Position numbers and translations under genes: made by a program. A model generated the notes under the pieces. That model had not been told where the DNA came from. It saw nothing but the letters and a program-made list of their open reading frames with translations, and ran no database searches. From contig CP091733.1 of NCBI GenBank assembly GCA_022009975.1, forward strand, positions 575,001 through 639,000: 64,000 bases of DNA, written 5' to 3'. The stretch's first letter is position 1. The number at the start of each line of letters is the position of its first letter. Positions 48,292 to 57,709 of this stretch are shown piece after piece. The DNA is from Phocaeicola vulgatus (lineage in GTDB: Bacteria > Bacteroidota > Bacteroidia > Bacteroidales > Tannerellaceae).

Positions 48292-49887
48292 CAGTTGCAT
48301 AAGTCCGTGGCAATATAATCATGTTATCCAAAGATCATAGACGCTCTGAACATAAAGAATGGTAAATCCTGCACACCGCGGAGTTGTGCTCTAAATCCTT
48401 TCAGCTTAGAGTTAAGAGATTCAGCATGAGCATTGGTTGACCTGTTTATGAAGTAGTTTAGTACTTCGTCTTCCTTGTACTTGATGGCATCCCTTGCAGC
48501 CTTTACTTCACGCAACGTACAAGCTGATACCTTCTGATACCACTCATGCAGTTTAACCTTAGCTGTAACCCGGTCGATAGACTTGTTGCTAAACACGCTT
48601 CTTAGGCTGCAAATCAAAGTATATGCTTCCTTTATCTTTGGGAACATCTTGAAGAGTATTTTTTTGCACGTGTTTTTCTGCCTGTCAGTCCATTTCTCAC
48701 CACTCACACTCAGCAGATACTTGCTTCTTGTCAGCAGTTCTATGACAGTTTCGCCATTGGCAAGCATGGTTGGCCTGAAGCGTTTGTTCAACCTCTGTGG
48801 CTTACGTCCCCGCTTCTTACCTTTGTATTTCTTTGGATGTTTCTTACGGTAGTATTTACGGTTCTTTACCAGCTGTTCAAGTTTCTTTTTTTAAACCTGA
48901 CTTTCTCTTTGTTTTTGTGCTTTCTGTGCTTCTCGTTTAGCTTTGAGACGGAGTTCCTCCACAGCTTCGATACAACGCTTGATGATATGGAAGCAGTCGA
49001 TGACTATGGCTGCATTAGGAAAGGCTTCCGTGACGACAGCAAACATACTGTCAGAGAAGTCCATGGTAACTTCTTCGACCTGCTCTCGCTGTTCCTGCGG
49101 TATCTGCATAAGAACATTGATAATATCTGAGGTCTTAGTGCCTTTTACAGCTGCTATTAAGGTGTGACGTTTACCATGCCCTTCTTTGTTGGTCAAGAAT
49201 GTCATCAGATCCTTGTGAAGCATGGTCTCGTCAATGCCCAGCCGTTTGCCTATGTTCTCAGGATGCAGCACCCAGTCCTCTGCATGACTGGCTTGTTCCC
49301 AATTACGGAAACCACTCAGATGATCCTTGTAAGCACGCTCCAGGTTATTGCCATCTACCTTAAAGTATAGCCCCAGCGAGGCGGTCGTTATCGGGTAGGT
49401 ATCCAAATATTTTTTTAAGACATCAGCAAACTCTTTAGAGTAGCTGGTGTTATCCGCAAGCAACGAAAACCAGTCAAGGAATAAGATTTTGCCTTCTACC
49501 GTTAACCATCTGCGACGTCTGACATGAAGAACGACCTTGTGATCACGGATAGGAAAGTCGTTAACCTGACGGCTTTCCGTAAAAACCATTGGGCTTAAGG
49601 TCGTGCCACTCTTCTTCTCGTGAATCTTTTTTTCGTCAAGATAGATGTGAAGAAGGATACGCTCATCACCCGTCTCTTCAATAATGCCTGTGTGATCTTC
49701 GTTAACGGCTGTAACGTCGAAGAACTCAAGTATGCCTTTGGGAAGAAGGTAACTTGCCAGAATCTTATAGTCAAATGTTGATTGTTTACTCATGGCTACA
49801 AAGTTAAGACATCGCATGAACATTTAAACATTAAACAAGAAAAAATATACCTATACTACAAATTTAAGCCACGGATATTTGCAACTG
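48292..49887 (-). mobile_element. ISAon1-type insertion sequence (about 1.6 kb)
   Basis: Ends CAGTTGCATAAGTCCGTGGC (48292 on) and the near-complement GCCACGGATATTTGCAACTG (ending 49887). One transposase region lies on the minus strand. No clear target duplication: the flanks are two versions of the GTTTTAA palindromic repeat, suggesting insertion into, or preference for, that repeat. Confidence 0.85.
48324..49793 (-). CDS. ISAon1-family transposase, interrupted by an in-frame stop
   Basis: From ATG 49793 (MSKQSTFDYKILASYLLPKG; the frame is open to 49823) the N-terminal region and first catalytic Asp segments (KRLGIDETMLHKD, AIVIDCFHIIKRCIE) read to a TAA at 48891-48893. The same frame then continues KKKLEQLVKNRKYYRKKHPK and the C-terminal part to NRSTNAHAESLNSKLKGFRA. 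A single T-for-A change in GTT-TAA-AAA would explain the stop. A real two-ORF or frameshift-expressed transposase is possible but less likely, as no overlap exists. Confidence 0.85.
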
Positions 49888-49888
49888 G

Positions 49889-49917
49889 GCCGTTTTAATA
49901 CCGTTTTAACGGTGTTT
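49889..49917. repeat. Dispersed palindromic repeat, copy 5
   Basis: GCCGTTTTAATACCGTTTTA then ACGGTGTTTA: half sites of the same repeat family, immediately right of the ISAon1 end. Confidence 0.7.
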
Positions 49918-49950
49918 ACGGGTTTCGCCAAATTGTGGAAGAATTGGCAG

Positions 49951-50033
49951 TTGCCGACCTCTTTTCCAAAAGGTAGTATGCTTTTTGGAAAAAGGTAGTA
50001 TGCTTTTTGGAAAAAGCTCGTGACCTCTGTCGG
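49951..50033. repeat. Composite hairpin repeat, copy B
   Basis: GCCGACCTC (left) and the related GACCTCTGTCGG (right) flank two direct copies of AAGGTAGTATGCTTTTTGG, the reverse complement of the core in copy A at 25073-25147. As there, a TTTTAA palindrome is close by. The order of parts is inverted relative to copy A. Confidence 0.85.
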
Positions 50034-50187
50034 AAAGAGTTTAGATGAAAAACCGCCGGAGTATTGGATAAACGGTTTGAAAACCCCGAAAAGTGTTAAT
50101 TATTTAATATTTGGACAGCTAAGAATTGCCATGATGAAAATTGAACCGCATCAAAATACAAATCATTATAAATAATAACCCCCGATG

Positions 50188-50269
50188 CACCTATGAATAG
50201 GTGTTTATATTTATTTTGCAAAAAATAGAAGGATAAAGAAGCAATTAACGTTTTTTTTGCTTACATTTG
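50188..50269 (+). promoter_or_regulatory. Hairpin and promoter upstream of the structured RNA
   Basis: CACCTAT-GA-ATAGGTG (50188-50203) is a small hairpin followed by T-rich sequence. TACATTTG (50262-50269) matches the -7 consensus and would start transcription near 50276, upstream of the RNA at 50352. No clear -33 TTTG is present. The whole gap 49888-50620 has no protein gene. Confidence 0.5.
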
Positions 50270-50351
50270 GAGCAATTCCATGAAAGCCAAGAGAGGTTTG
50301 AATGGAAGGACTTGCGGAGAAGCAAAAAAGCGTTTAAAAAATATTATTCCT

Positions 50352-50546
50352 GACTTAGAAAATCGCCAAATTTTTTATTATTCCAGGAATAATAGACAAC
50401 AAATGCTTGCGCTCTGCTGTATTCTGGACGTGTGAATCTACCGATAGAATCAGTATAGAGCGCGGGCTGTTGTTCTATTATCTGGAATAAGGGTGTTTGG
50501 CGATACCTCTAAGTCGGATGATAACAGCAGTTCCCGCGCTTTTTTT
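50352..50546 (+). ncRNA. Structured RNA leader with alternative hairpin/terminator, upstream of the dynamin operon
   Basis: Complementary segments pair in register across 164 nt: GACTTAGA (50352) with TCTAAGTC (50508); CGCCAAA (50364) with TTTGGCG (50496); TTATTCCAG (50378) with CTGGAATAA (50482); ATAATAG (50389) with CTATTAT (50475); ACAACA (50396) with TGTTGT (50468); GCGCTCT (50409) with AGAGCGC (50457); ATTCT (50421) with AGAAT (50446). The segment AGCGCGGGCTGTTG (50459-50472) can instead pair with CAGCAGTTCCCGCGCT (50525-50540), followed by T7: an intrinsic terminator. The two folds exclude each other, the hallmark of an attenuator or a regulatory RNA. It lies 75 bp upstream of the first dynamin gene. 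It matches no RNA family I know. Confidence 0.65.
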
Positions 50547-50620
50547 ATTTGTATAACTTTTAAATTAATACCTGATGTTTATGGGGAACGGGACGTTGGG
50601 GGGAAGAAAGGAATAGGATC

Positions 50621-52255
50621 ATGGGAAACGTTGAAAAGTACCAACTTATTGTTGACAAAATTGGCGAATTAACAAATGGGTTATTAATTGATGCGGCACA
50701 AAAAGAATGCGAAGCAAAGCTTTCAGATTTTTGTAAAGAACTTGAAGAATCACGGTATATAAAAGTTCCATTAGTGGGCGTGTTTAGTGCTGGAAAAAGC
50801 TCATTATTAAATGTGTTTACCCAGAAACCGGAGATGCTGCCTATTGACACACTGCCTGAAACAGCTGTTGCATACGAATTATATTATGGTACGCCAGAAA
50901 GAGTAGAGCTTTATAGGGATGGTAAATTGATTGAAGATACTTCTCTTATTAATATTAAGGATTTAAGAACAACCCCGGGAGATATTGCTAAAGTTTATTG
51001 TAATAGTGAGCCTGTCAAGCAATTGCAAGATAGAGGAATTATATTGGTCGATATGCCAGGTATTGGTTCTGGAATTGAACGTCATGATGCTGCAATTATT
51101 AATTATATCAATACAGGAACTGCGTTTATTCTATTAGTTGATGCTGAACAAGGTTCATTACGTGGTTCAACTATGACATTTTTAAGCGAGCTTTCTAAAT
51201 ATGATTTGAACCCTGCTGTATTGGTATCAAAAATAGATAAGAAGCCAGAAGAAGAGGTGAAAGAAATTGTAGAATATATCCAATATCAAATGGAACGTGC
51301 GGGAATCAACAATCCTTATGTCTCAACTGTTTGCGCTGTAAACAATGATTTGGCAGGGCTGAAGAATTATCTTGATGTGTTAGATGCTGATGAATTACTG
51401 GCAAAAAGGGTTGGTAATCATTTAAAGTTGATTATTGCATCGATTATTTCTCAGTTAAAGGTTCGTATTGATTTACGTAGCAAGGAGATTTCTAACGTAG
51501 ATGAGAAGGTGAAACAAATAGAAAATGAAATAGCGAATGTGCGGAACGATCTTCCGTTAGAAAGCAGTGAAGCTGATACTCCTGAAAAATCAACCGATGA
51601 TATATTAGAAAATATCGGAAAAGCTATAGATGAGAATACCGAAGAAATAGCTCAAATGATAGTCAATCATTCAGATTCGGAAGAAATAAAAGAGAAGATA
51701 ATCAGCATCATACGTTCTGAATTAATCCTTTCCTTAAAAGATGAGAGCCAACAATACTCTGCTGCAATAGGAGGTTCTGTCCAAGATAGTTTAAAAGATC
51801 TTGCAACTTTGGATATAGATAGCAATTTTTTGGAAGATTATGAAGGCATAATTGATGTTCTGAAATTAGCTTTAGTCCAATTGGTTGGCAAATTGGGAGG
51901 AGCTATGGGTAAAGTTTTAGCTGTCGTAGTGTCACAACTTGATAAAATCTTGAATTGGATGTTTGGAAAAACAAATGAAGATAAAAAGGCAGAAGTTGTA
52001 TCTATAATTATGGAGAAAACAAAGCCTTCTATTATAGAACATTTAAGACCGAATGTGCTGAAAATTGTGGCAGAGAATCAAATGAAAATCAGAACTCGTA
52101 TCCAATCCGAACTTGTTTCTAAAATGGAGCGTGTGAAGGAAGGTTTGCAAGAAAAAATCGCTGACGAAAAGAAGAATAAGACTGTTGTAGAGAATGAAAT
52201 TAATATCCTTCGTAATGCGATAACAGAATTAGAATCTTTGAATGAAACGGTCTGA
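50621..52255 (+). CDS. Dynamin-like GTPase 1
   Basis: 544 residues, intact, from ATG 50621 with GGAAUAGGAUC just upstream. GTPase motifs: G1 GVFSAGKS (53-60), G3 DMPGIG (144-149), G4 SKID (203-206). The rest is helical, with coiled coil (about 270-330 and 500-544) and a hydrophobic, glycine-rich segment near 415-450 (GGAMGKVLAVVVSQLDKILN) that may dip into membrane, as in bacterial dynamins. First of three GTPase genes in the same direction, with a possible RNA switch upstream. Confidence 0.85.
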   Translation: MGNVEKYQLIVDKIGELTNGLLIDAAQKECEAKLSDFCKELEESRYIKVPLVGVFSAGKSSLLNVFTQKPEMLPIDTLPETAVAYELYYGTPERVELYRDGKLIEDTSLINIKDLRTTPGDIAKVYCNSEPVKQLQDRGIILVDMPGIGSGIERHDAAIINYINTGTAFILLVDAEQGSLRGSTMTFLSELSKYDLNPAVLVSKIDKKPEEEVKEIVEYIQYQMERAGINNPYVSTVCAVNNDLAGLKNYLDVLDADELLAKRVGNHLKLIIASIISQLKVRIDLRSKEISNVDEKVKQIENEIANVRNDLPLESSEADTPEKSTDDILENIGKAIDENTEEIAQMIVNHSDSEEIKEKIISIIRSELILSLKDESQQYSAAIGGSVQDSLKDLATLDIDSNFLEDYEGIIDVLKLALVQLVGKLGGAMGKVLAVVVSQLDKILNWMFGKTNEDKKAEVVSIIMEKTKPSIIEHLRPNVLKIVAENQMKIRTRIQSELVSKMERVKEGLQEKIADEKKNKTVVENEINILRNAITELESLNETV

Positions 52256-52349
52256 AGGTTTTAAATCAGAATAATGTTTACTAATTGATGTTGGCAGAAT
52301 TAATTTACTCTATATTAATTCTGCCAACGGATATTTAACTTGACGTATT

Positions 52350-54400
52350 ATGGTACTAAAGAGAAAAGTTAATAAAGAAGTTCCGCATAGGAAACAGATT
52401 ATAAAGGTTAATCCTTATGAGAATGCAGAAAATGTGATGGAATTGATGGCAAACATTTGTTCTGCTCAGCCTTCTGTTGATACGGATACCTATTGGAATA
52501 TTATCAGAGATGCTTATGATAAACAGGTAGGAGGAAAATCATTAAAAGAATATCTTAATGAGAATCGGGTGGACTTGTTTGATATTGATTTTAGACATGA
52601 TTTGAACGATTTATTTCAAAAGATATCATTGTGTCTTGATAGACGAGAGAATACAGAACATACCCAAATAGTGGTTGCTGGAGGTTTCTCGTCAGGAAAA
52701 TCATCTTTCCTTAATAGGCTTACCAATTGTGTCAATTTGCTCCCTACAGGAGTAGAACCCGTTTCGGTTGTTAAAACATACTTGTATTGCTCTGAAAATA
52801 ACAACACGGTATCAGTAAAGGGTGTAAATTTAAAGAATGTACTTGTCAATTTAGATACAGGTGTATTGCAAGCTATCCAGCATGCTAAACAATCCAATGT
52901 TTATTTGGCATCCGTGTTGGATAAACTTTTCGTGGAAATCCCTTCAAAGAGTTTGGATGGAATTGTTTATAGATACTCCTGGATATAACAATTCCAATAA
53001 GGCAAACAAATCAAATGGGAAAACGGACAGGGAGACAGCCCTCGAAGCTTTAAAAGAAGGAAATGTGTTGTTTTGGTTAGTTGATTGTGAACGAGGAACA
53101 ACTGTAACAGATGATATTGAAATCATAAAACAGTTTAAAGGGAAGAAGGTTTTTATCTTTAATAAGGCAGACAAGAAAGGATATCAAGAAAGTGAAAAAA
53201 TTGTGGAGAATGCAGCTCGTGTTTTATATAAAGAGTTTCCTCAAGATGAAATCATAGATATAATAGCATTTTTCAACACTTGATAATAAGATTTACTATT
53301 CAAAGAATAAAAAAACGCTTAGTACTATTGTGACTGAGTCAAAAAGGGAAGGTAACGGAATAAGTGAGTTGAATAATCTTAAAGAACAGATTTCTGAGCT
53401 GTTTGATGATGAAATAAATTGGGCTAATATTAATATTGATAAAATTAAAGAAGTTTATAAAGAGAAAGTAGCTTTAAAAAATGAAAGAGAATCCGAATTT
53501 CGTAAGGTACGTAGCGAAGATAACGATGAAGATTATATAACAAAAGAGTTGAGAGATGTTTTGGTGGAAGGTTATGAAGAAGTTTTGAAAATTGCTGATA
53601 ATATCGCTCATGCAAGTTTAGAGTCTTTGAATGAATTCAGCAACTTCCTTGATGAAATGGTTTCATGGGACAACTCAGAACATGAATGTTGGGTTAATAC
53701 TTTAAGACCTAAGATAGATTCTGCATTGAATCGATATAAATTATGTTGTGATAGACATAATAGTGCAATTGAATATAGCTATTATAACAAAGATTATAGA
53801 AAGGATTTATCAAAGAGGATTCAAAACAATATTGCCAATAGATTCAAAGAATTTTATGATTCAATGTGTGAAGAATGTAAGAGCTTACTTGAAGAAAAAA
53901 CAAGACTAGAAGCAATCATAAAGAATATGCAAGGATATCAGAATCTATTTATGGGAGCACTTGATATGGGCATTAGACTCTACAAACAGCAAAATAAAGC
54001 AACAACTTTTTATAAAGATGATGACTTTATACCCAATGTGTTTGAGAGTATCCAAAAAGATAATTACAAACATTTCTTGCTTAGCTTCGAACAAGGCGTT
54101 GATTTATCTGTATGTAATACGGATGGATACAATCCTCTTACTTTTGCTGTGCAAGCAGGTAATAATCAAATGGTACAATTCCTGCTTGACCATAATGCAG
54201 ACCCTTCTCTTAAGGATAGAAGGGGATATAATGCATTTCATACTGCTGTGGAAAATCAATATCGTGATATTTGCAAATTACTTTTGGAAGTTGACCCCGA
54301 TTTGATTTCAACAGAAACTGATTCAGGTGAATCTGCAAAAGAATTAGCTCAGAAAGCAACATTTGCAAAATGGATTGAACAAGAAATAAACTATGCTTAA
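52350..54400 (+). CDS. Dynamin-like GTPase 2 with C-terminal ankyrin repeats, two frameshifts
   Basis: About 682 residues over three frames. Frame one from 52350: G1 GGFSSGKSSF (111-120). After GIV near 52970, frame two: IDTPGYNNSNKANKSNGKTD (G3), then FIFNKADKK (G4). After AF near 53270, frame three to 54400: helical stalk, then ankyrin repeats DGYNPLTFAVQAGNNQMVQF and GYNAFHTAVENQYRDICKLL near the end. Removing one T from each of two T runs (GTTTAT; CATTTTTC) restores one protein. A dynamin-ankyrin fusion is unusual. Its stop overlaps the start of the third gene by 8 bp. Confidence 0.82.
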
Positions 54401-56630
54401 TAATATGAATAGAGAACAACTAAAAAGCCTAATTCAAAATTCCGAGTTGAAATTGGCTAATTTGAAGGCTATTGAATATGATGGTCTGAAGGAAAAGATT
54501 ACAGAATTAGAAAGTGTATTCAAAGAATTTAAGGAGGGAGGTGAAAATCTACTTTCTGAAGGCGATGTGCTACAAATTGGTATTGTAGGGCAGGTGAAAG
54601 CAGGAAAATCATCATTCCTTAATTCTCTATTTTTTAATGGTGAGGATGTTTTGCCTAAGGCTTCAACTCCGATGACTGCGGGCTTGACTGTTATTGAATA
54701 TGCTGATAAGAATACGTTTGAAGTGGAATATTTCAACGAAAAGGACTGGGATATATTTGTACAACAAGATGAGGTTTTCAAGAAATGTGAGCAAGAAGTA
54801 CGAGCTCATAATCCTGAAGCATCAGAATCTATAATCAAGAAAGAAATTGAGAATAGGACATCTGACAGAATCCGTTCTGCTCACGAAATGGTTTCTACTT
54901 GTGGTTCACGAGCAAGACAGAAGATAGGTCAAAAGAATGATTCAAAAGAATTCACGGACATTGAAGATTTACAAAATGTTCTTGAACAATATGTTGGAGC
55001 TAATGGAGAATATACCTCTGTTGTAAAGAGTCTTTACATAAAGATGAAAGATGAGAGACTTAAAGGTCTCAGAATTGTTGATACTCCGGGGGTCAACGAC
55101 CCTGTTGTTTCTCGAGAAAATCGAACGCGTACGTTCTTACATTCTTGTCATGGCGTATTTTTATTAAGCGCATCTACCGATTTTTTGGGAAGTGGCGATG
55201 TTTGTTTCTTGAATGCTCGTATAGGTGGTTCAGGCATAGGAGCAGTTGTCATACTTGCAAGTAAATTTGATTCTGTTCTTCAGGACCTTGGTGCCGAGCG
55301 AGAAATGAAACAAGAGGAACGAGGAGATTTGGCAGATATTGCAGACTTTCAGACAAAAAAGTTCAAAAAAAGATTACGTGAATTGTCTGACACGATTGAT
55401 GAAAAACTTCGAGGACGCATAAAACTGGATACAACGGCAGGTATTGGTTACTCTATTGCCCATAAACCTGCAGATAAATGGGACAATGTGGAGAAGCAAG
55501 TAGTGCAACAAATGAAGCGATATTACCCGGATTATTTCTCTACAGATGCTGATATAAAAGAGACATTTGAAAGTTTATCAAATATTGCTGATATAAAAGA
55601 GAGATATCTTGATGATGTATTTATGCAAAACAAGGATACCATAATAGCAGAAAAAGTCGAGAATTTCTTTGCTAAAAACAAAGAAGAGATTTCATCTACT
55701 ATCGGTCATATTCTTGATGAATTTAAGAATCGTCGTAAACTGCTTGATGAGACTACTGTTGCAGAGATTCAAAAACAGAAGGATAGACAATCATCTATTT
55801 TTGAAAGGCTTAAAACGAAATTTAAAACAGAATTTGACGGTTTTTCTAAAAGCTTACAAAATAACGTAAAGAATATTTCTAATGATATCCCTTTTCAAGA
55901 GATAGGGACAATTCCAACAGAGGAACAAACTGTAGATGTTGAAGTTAAAGGTAAGCTTTGGGGAACAAATACAAAAGAAGTGACTATTAAACAAGTTAAT
56001 TCTTTTGCGTTAAGAAACCAAATAAAAACAGCGATTGATGCTTATCTGAATTCTTGGAATGATAAGTGGGGAAAACTTTTTAAAGATAATCGTGACAAGA
56101 TGTTTGAAGAACTTACAAAAATAATCAGCGAAGCAGAGGTTGAGATAATGACTTCTTCATTTGATGATAGCTATTATCGAGATTTAATTACTCAATCTTT
56201 AAAAACGGATTTGAGTAGTTATCCATTGGACATAGATAAGATAAGAACTAAATATAAACGGCTTGGGGACGATACTGCTGATAAGCGATATGATCCATCA
56301 AGAGATGAAAAAATAAAAGAACTCGATGAAAAAAAATATATTTCCCATATTTCAGAAAAACTTGATGATCATAAAAAAGGATTAATCGAAGAATTCCGTA
56401 GCATTGCGGATTCTATTAAACACGATCTCTCAACAGAGGTTCAGCAAAATTTGGGAGAGGCAATTAGAGCAGCAGAAAAGATGAAAAATGATTTTGCTGA
56501 GAAACTGACAAAAGAAGGAGAGGAATATCTTGCAAAATTAGAAAAAGATATGACTGAAAAATCTGCTGTTCTGAAACAGTTGGATAATATAATATCTTGT
56601 ATTTCTGAATTATCAACTTTATATAGATGA
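54393..56630 (+). CDS. Dynamin-like GTPase 3 (LeoA-like, large)
   Basis: 745 residues from ATG 54393 (54405 is an alternative). N-terminal coiled coil; G1 GQVKAGKS (66-73); threonine-rich switch STPMTAGLTVIEY; G3 DTPGVN (230-235); G4-like ASKFDS; then long helical stretches (about 400-480 and 640-745) and a beta-rich insert near 530. Larger than GTPase 1, as in bacterial side-by-side dynamin pairs where two paralogues form a hetero-complex. It overlaps both neighbours (8 bp upstream, 4 bp downstream), showing tight co-translation. Confidence 0.86.
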   Translation: MLNNMNREQLKSLIQNSELKLANLKAIEYDGLKEKITELESVFKEFKEGGENLLSEGDVLQIGIVGQVKAGKSSFLNSLFFNGEDVLPKASTPMTAGLTVIEYADKNTFEVEYFNEKDWDIFVQQDEVFKKCEQEVRAHNPEASESIIKKEIENRTSDRIRSAHEMVSTCGSRARQKIGQKNDSKEFTDIEDLQNVLEQYVGANGEYTSVVKSLYIKMKDERLKGLRIVDTPGVNDPVVSRENRTRTFLHSCHGVFLLSASTDFLGSGDVCFLNARIGGSGIGAVVILASKFDSVLQDLGAEREMKQEERGDLADIADFQTKKFKKRLRELSDTIDEKLRGRIKLDTTAGIGYSIAHKPADKWDNVEKQVVQQMKRYYPDYFSTDADIKETFESLSNIADIKERYLDDVFMQNKDTIIAEKVENFFAKNKEEISSTIGHILDEFKNRRKLLDETTVAEIQKQKDRQSSIFERLKTKFKTEFDGFSKSLQNNVKNISNDIPFQEIGTIPTEEQTVDVEVKGKLWGTNTKEVTIKQVNSFALRNQIKTAIDAYLNSWNDKWGKLFKDNRDKMFEELTKIISEAEVEIMTSSFDDSYYRDLITQSLKTDLSSYPLDIDKIRTKYKRLGDDTADKRYDPSRDEKIKELDEKKYISHISEKLDDHKKGLIEEFRSIADSIKHDLSTEVQQNLGEAIRAAEKMKNDFAEKLTKEGEEYLAKLEKDMTEKSAVLKQLDNIISCISELSTLYR

Positions 56631-57322
56631 ATGTTATGAAAGAAAAAATTAATCAAATAAATCGCTCTATCGAAGAAACGAGAGATAGGCTTAAAGAGAA
56701 GGTAGAAAGATATTTTTTAACTATCACAGTCCCTAATGGACAGCTACCGCAACAATCAGTACAAGGAAGAAAGGATGCAAAAACTCCTCCAATTTCTTAT
56801 ATGTTGTATGGTGTAGCGGGTCTGTCATTTATTTTAATGATAGCTTCTGAATCTTCTGAATCTTCTGAATCTTCAAAGTTATTATATTTAGCTGCGGCAG
56901 CAGCTTGTGCGTACGGAGGATATAAATTTTCACATAAGAATAAAAGTAATACCTCTGCAAACACCAGTTCTCAAGTGTTCGATATAGACTCTTTAAAGAA
57001 TGAGGTAAGAACCAAAGTTCGTGAGTCAGTAACGAAAACGACAAAAGAATGGGAACAATTTATGGAAATGAATCAGAAAGAGGTTCAATCCGCCATTTCT
57101 TCGTCTTCATTAAATGAAGCGGAAAAAGATTCTTTACTATCGAAAGTATATGTATATGAAGTTATAGGTATTAGTTTATCTGACTTTTTATTCATGTTGA
57201 ATGCTGCTAAAGATTTGTCTGCAATTAAGCAGAGTGTAGCATCTTATAAGGTTATGTTATTGGATGCAATAGACAAGGCAACGGAAAAACAAATAGGAAA
57301 ATATAATTCATTGATTGGTTAA
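56627..57322 (+). CDS. Small membrane-associated protein of the dynamin operon (231 aa)
   Basis: 231 residues from ATG 56627, overlapping the dynamin stop by 4 bp (56636 is another start). A helical N-terminus is followed by two adjacent hydrophobic segments (about 58-70 YMLYGVAGLSFILMIA and 82-100 LLYLAAAAACAYGGYKF) split by a Ser/Glu repeat (SESSESSESS), then a coiled-coil tail. No family recognised. Position and membrane hairpin suggest a membrane anchor or target for the GTPases, comparable in place to LeoB of the LeoABC cluster; that is inference. Confidence 0.75.
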   Translation: MNVMKEKINQINRSIEETRDRLKEKVERYFLTITVPNGQLPQQSVQGRKDAKTPPISYMLYGVAGLSFILMIASESSESSESSKLLYLAAAAACAYGGYKFSHKNKSNTSANTSSQVFDIDSLKNEVRTKVRESVTKTTKEWEQFMEMNQKEVQSAISSSSLNEAEKDSLLSKVYVYEVIGISLSDFLFMLNAAKDLSAIKQSVASYKVMLLDAIDKATEKQIGKYNSLIG

Positions 57323-57340
57323 TTTAAAAACAGATAGATT

Positions 57341-57562
57341 ATGCCACTATTTTTAGTAACAGTAAAGCAATCCAAGAATGTGAATGGCATTCGGGTTGAA
57401 AAAGGAATGAGCGTAGAAGTAGTGACTTCATCCATGTCGAATCCGTTGTTAACAAACGGAGGACAAGCTGTAGCGGATGCTTTTATGCGAAAATACGGAA
57501 TAGATGTAAAGAAGGCAGGAATCCTATCAACTGTCTATTGCGATGTGCAAAGGATAGGGTGA
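57341..57562 (+). CDS. Small conserved hypothetical protein (73 aa, DUF6140-like)
   Basis: 73 residues, 18 bp after the membrane protein gene. MPLFLVTVKQSKNVNGIRVE and NPLLTNGGQAVADAFMRKYG resemble the small DUF6140-type proteins seen in gut Bacteroidota near mobile and defence loci. Function unknown. A stem-loop follows, so it is probably the last gene of the dynamin operon. Confidence 0.65.
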   Translation: MPLFLVTVKQSKNVNGIRVEKGMSVEVVTSSMSNPLLTNGGQAVADAFMRKYGIDVKKAGILSTVYCDVQRIG

Positions 57563-57566
57563 TTAG

Positions 57567-57609
57567 AAATCTGTGGCATACAATAAAACTTGTTTTATGT
57601 CACAGATTT
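57567..57609 (+). terminator. Stem-loop at the end of the dynamin operon
   Basis: AAATCTGTGGCATA (57567-57580) pairs with TTATGTCACAGATTT (57595-57609), with one mismatch. The T run is weak. Also plausible as an mRNA stabiliser. Confidence 0.6.
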
Positions 57610-57709
57610 GTAAGCATTCGAAGCTGATGTTAGTCAGTTCTATGTTTGAATTTTAAAATTTTGGTAATTTTTACCGGGGTATTGTTTAATTATATAAAAA
57701 AAGAAAATT

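Noticed and set aside
47939..48331. 130-aa minus-strand ORF with KTSNVF repeats
   Set aside because: It is produced by the A-rich tandem repeat at 48083-48153 read in reverse and overlaps the nuclease gene; no ribosome binding site or family resemblance.
48790..48900. Programmed frameshifting at the A run of the ISAon1 transposase
   Set aside because: The two halves are in the same frame separated by a TAA, so slippage is not needed; a point change to a stop is simpler.
50352..50515. Retron msr-msd RNA or integron attC site
   Set aside because: No reverse transcriptase or integrase gene is nearby, and the fold ends in a terminator-like T run. 6S RNA remains possible but the location ahead of an operon and the alternative terminator favour a leader.
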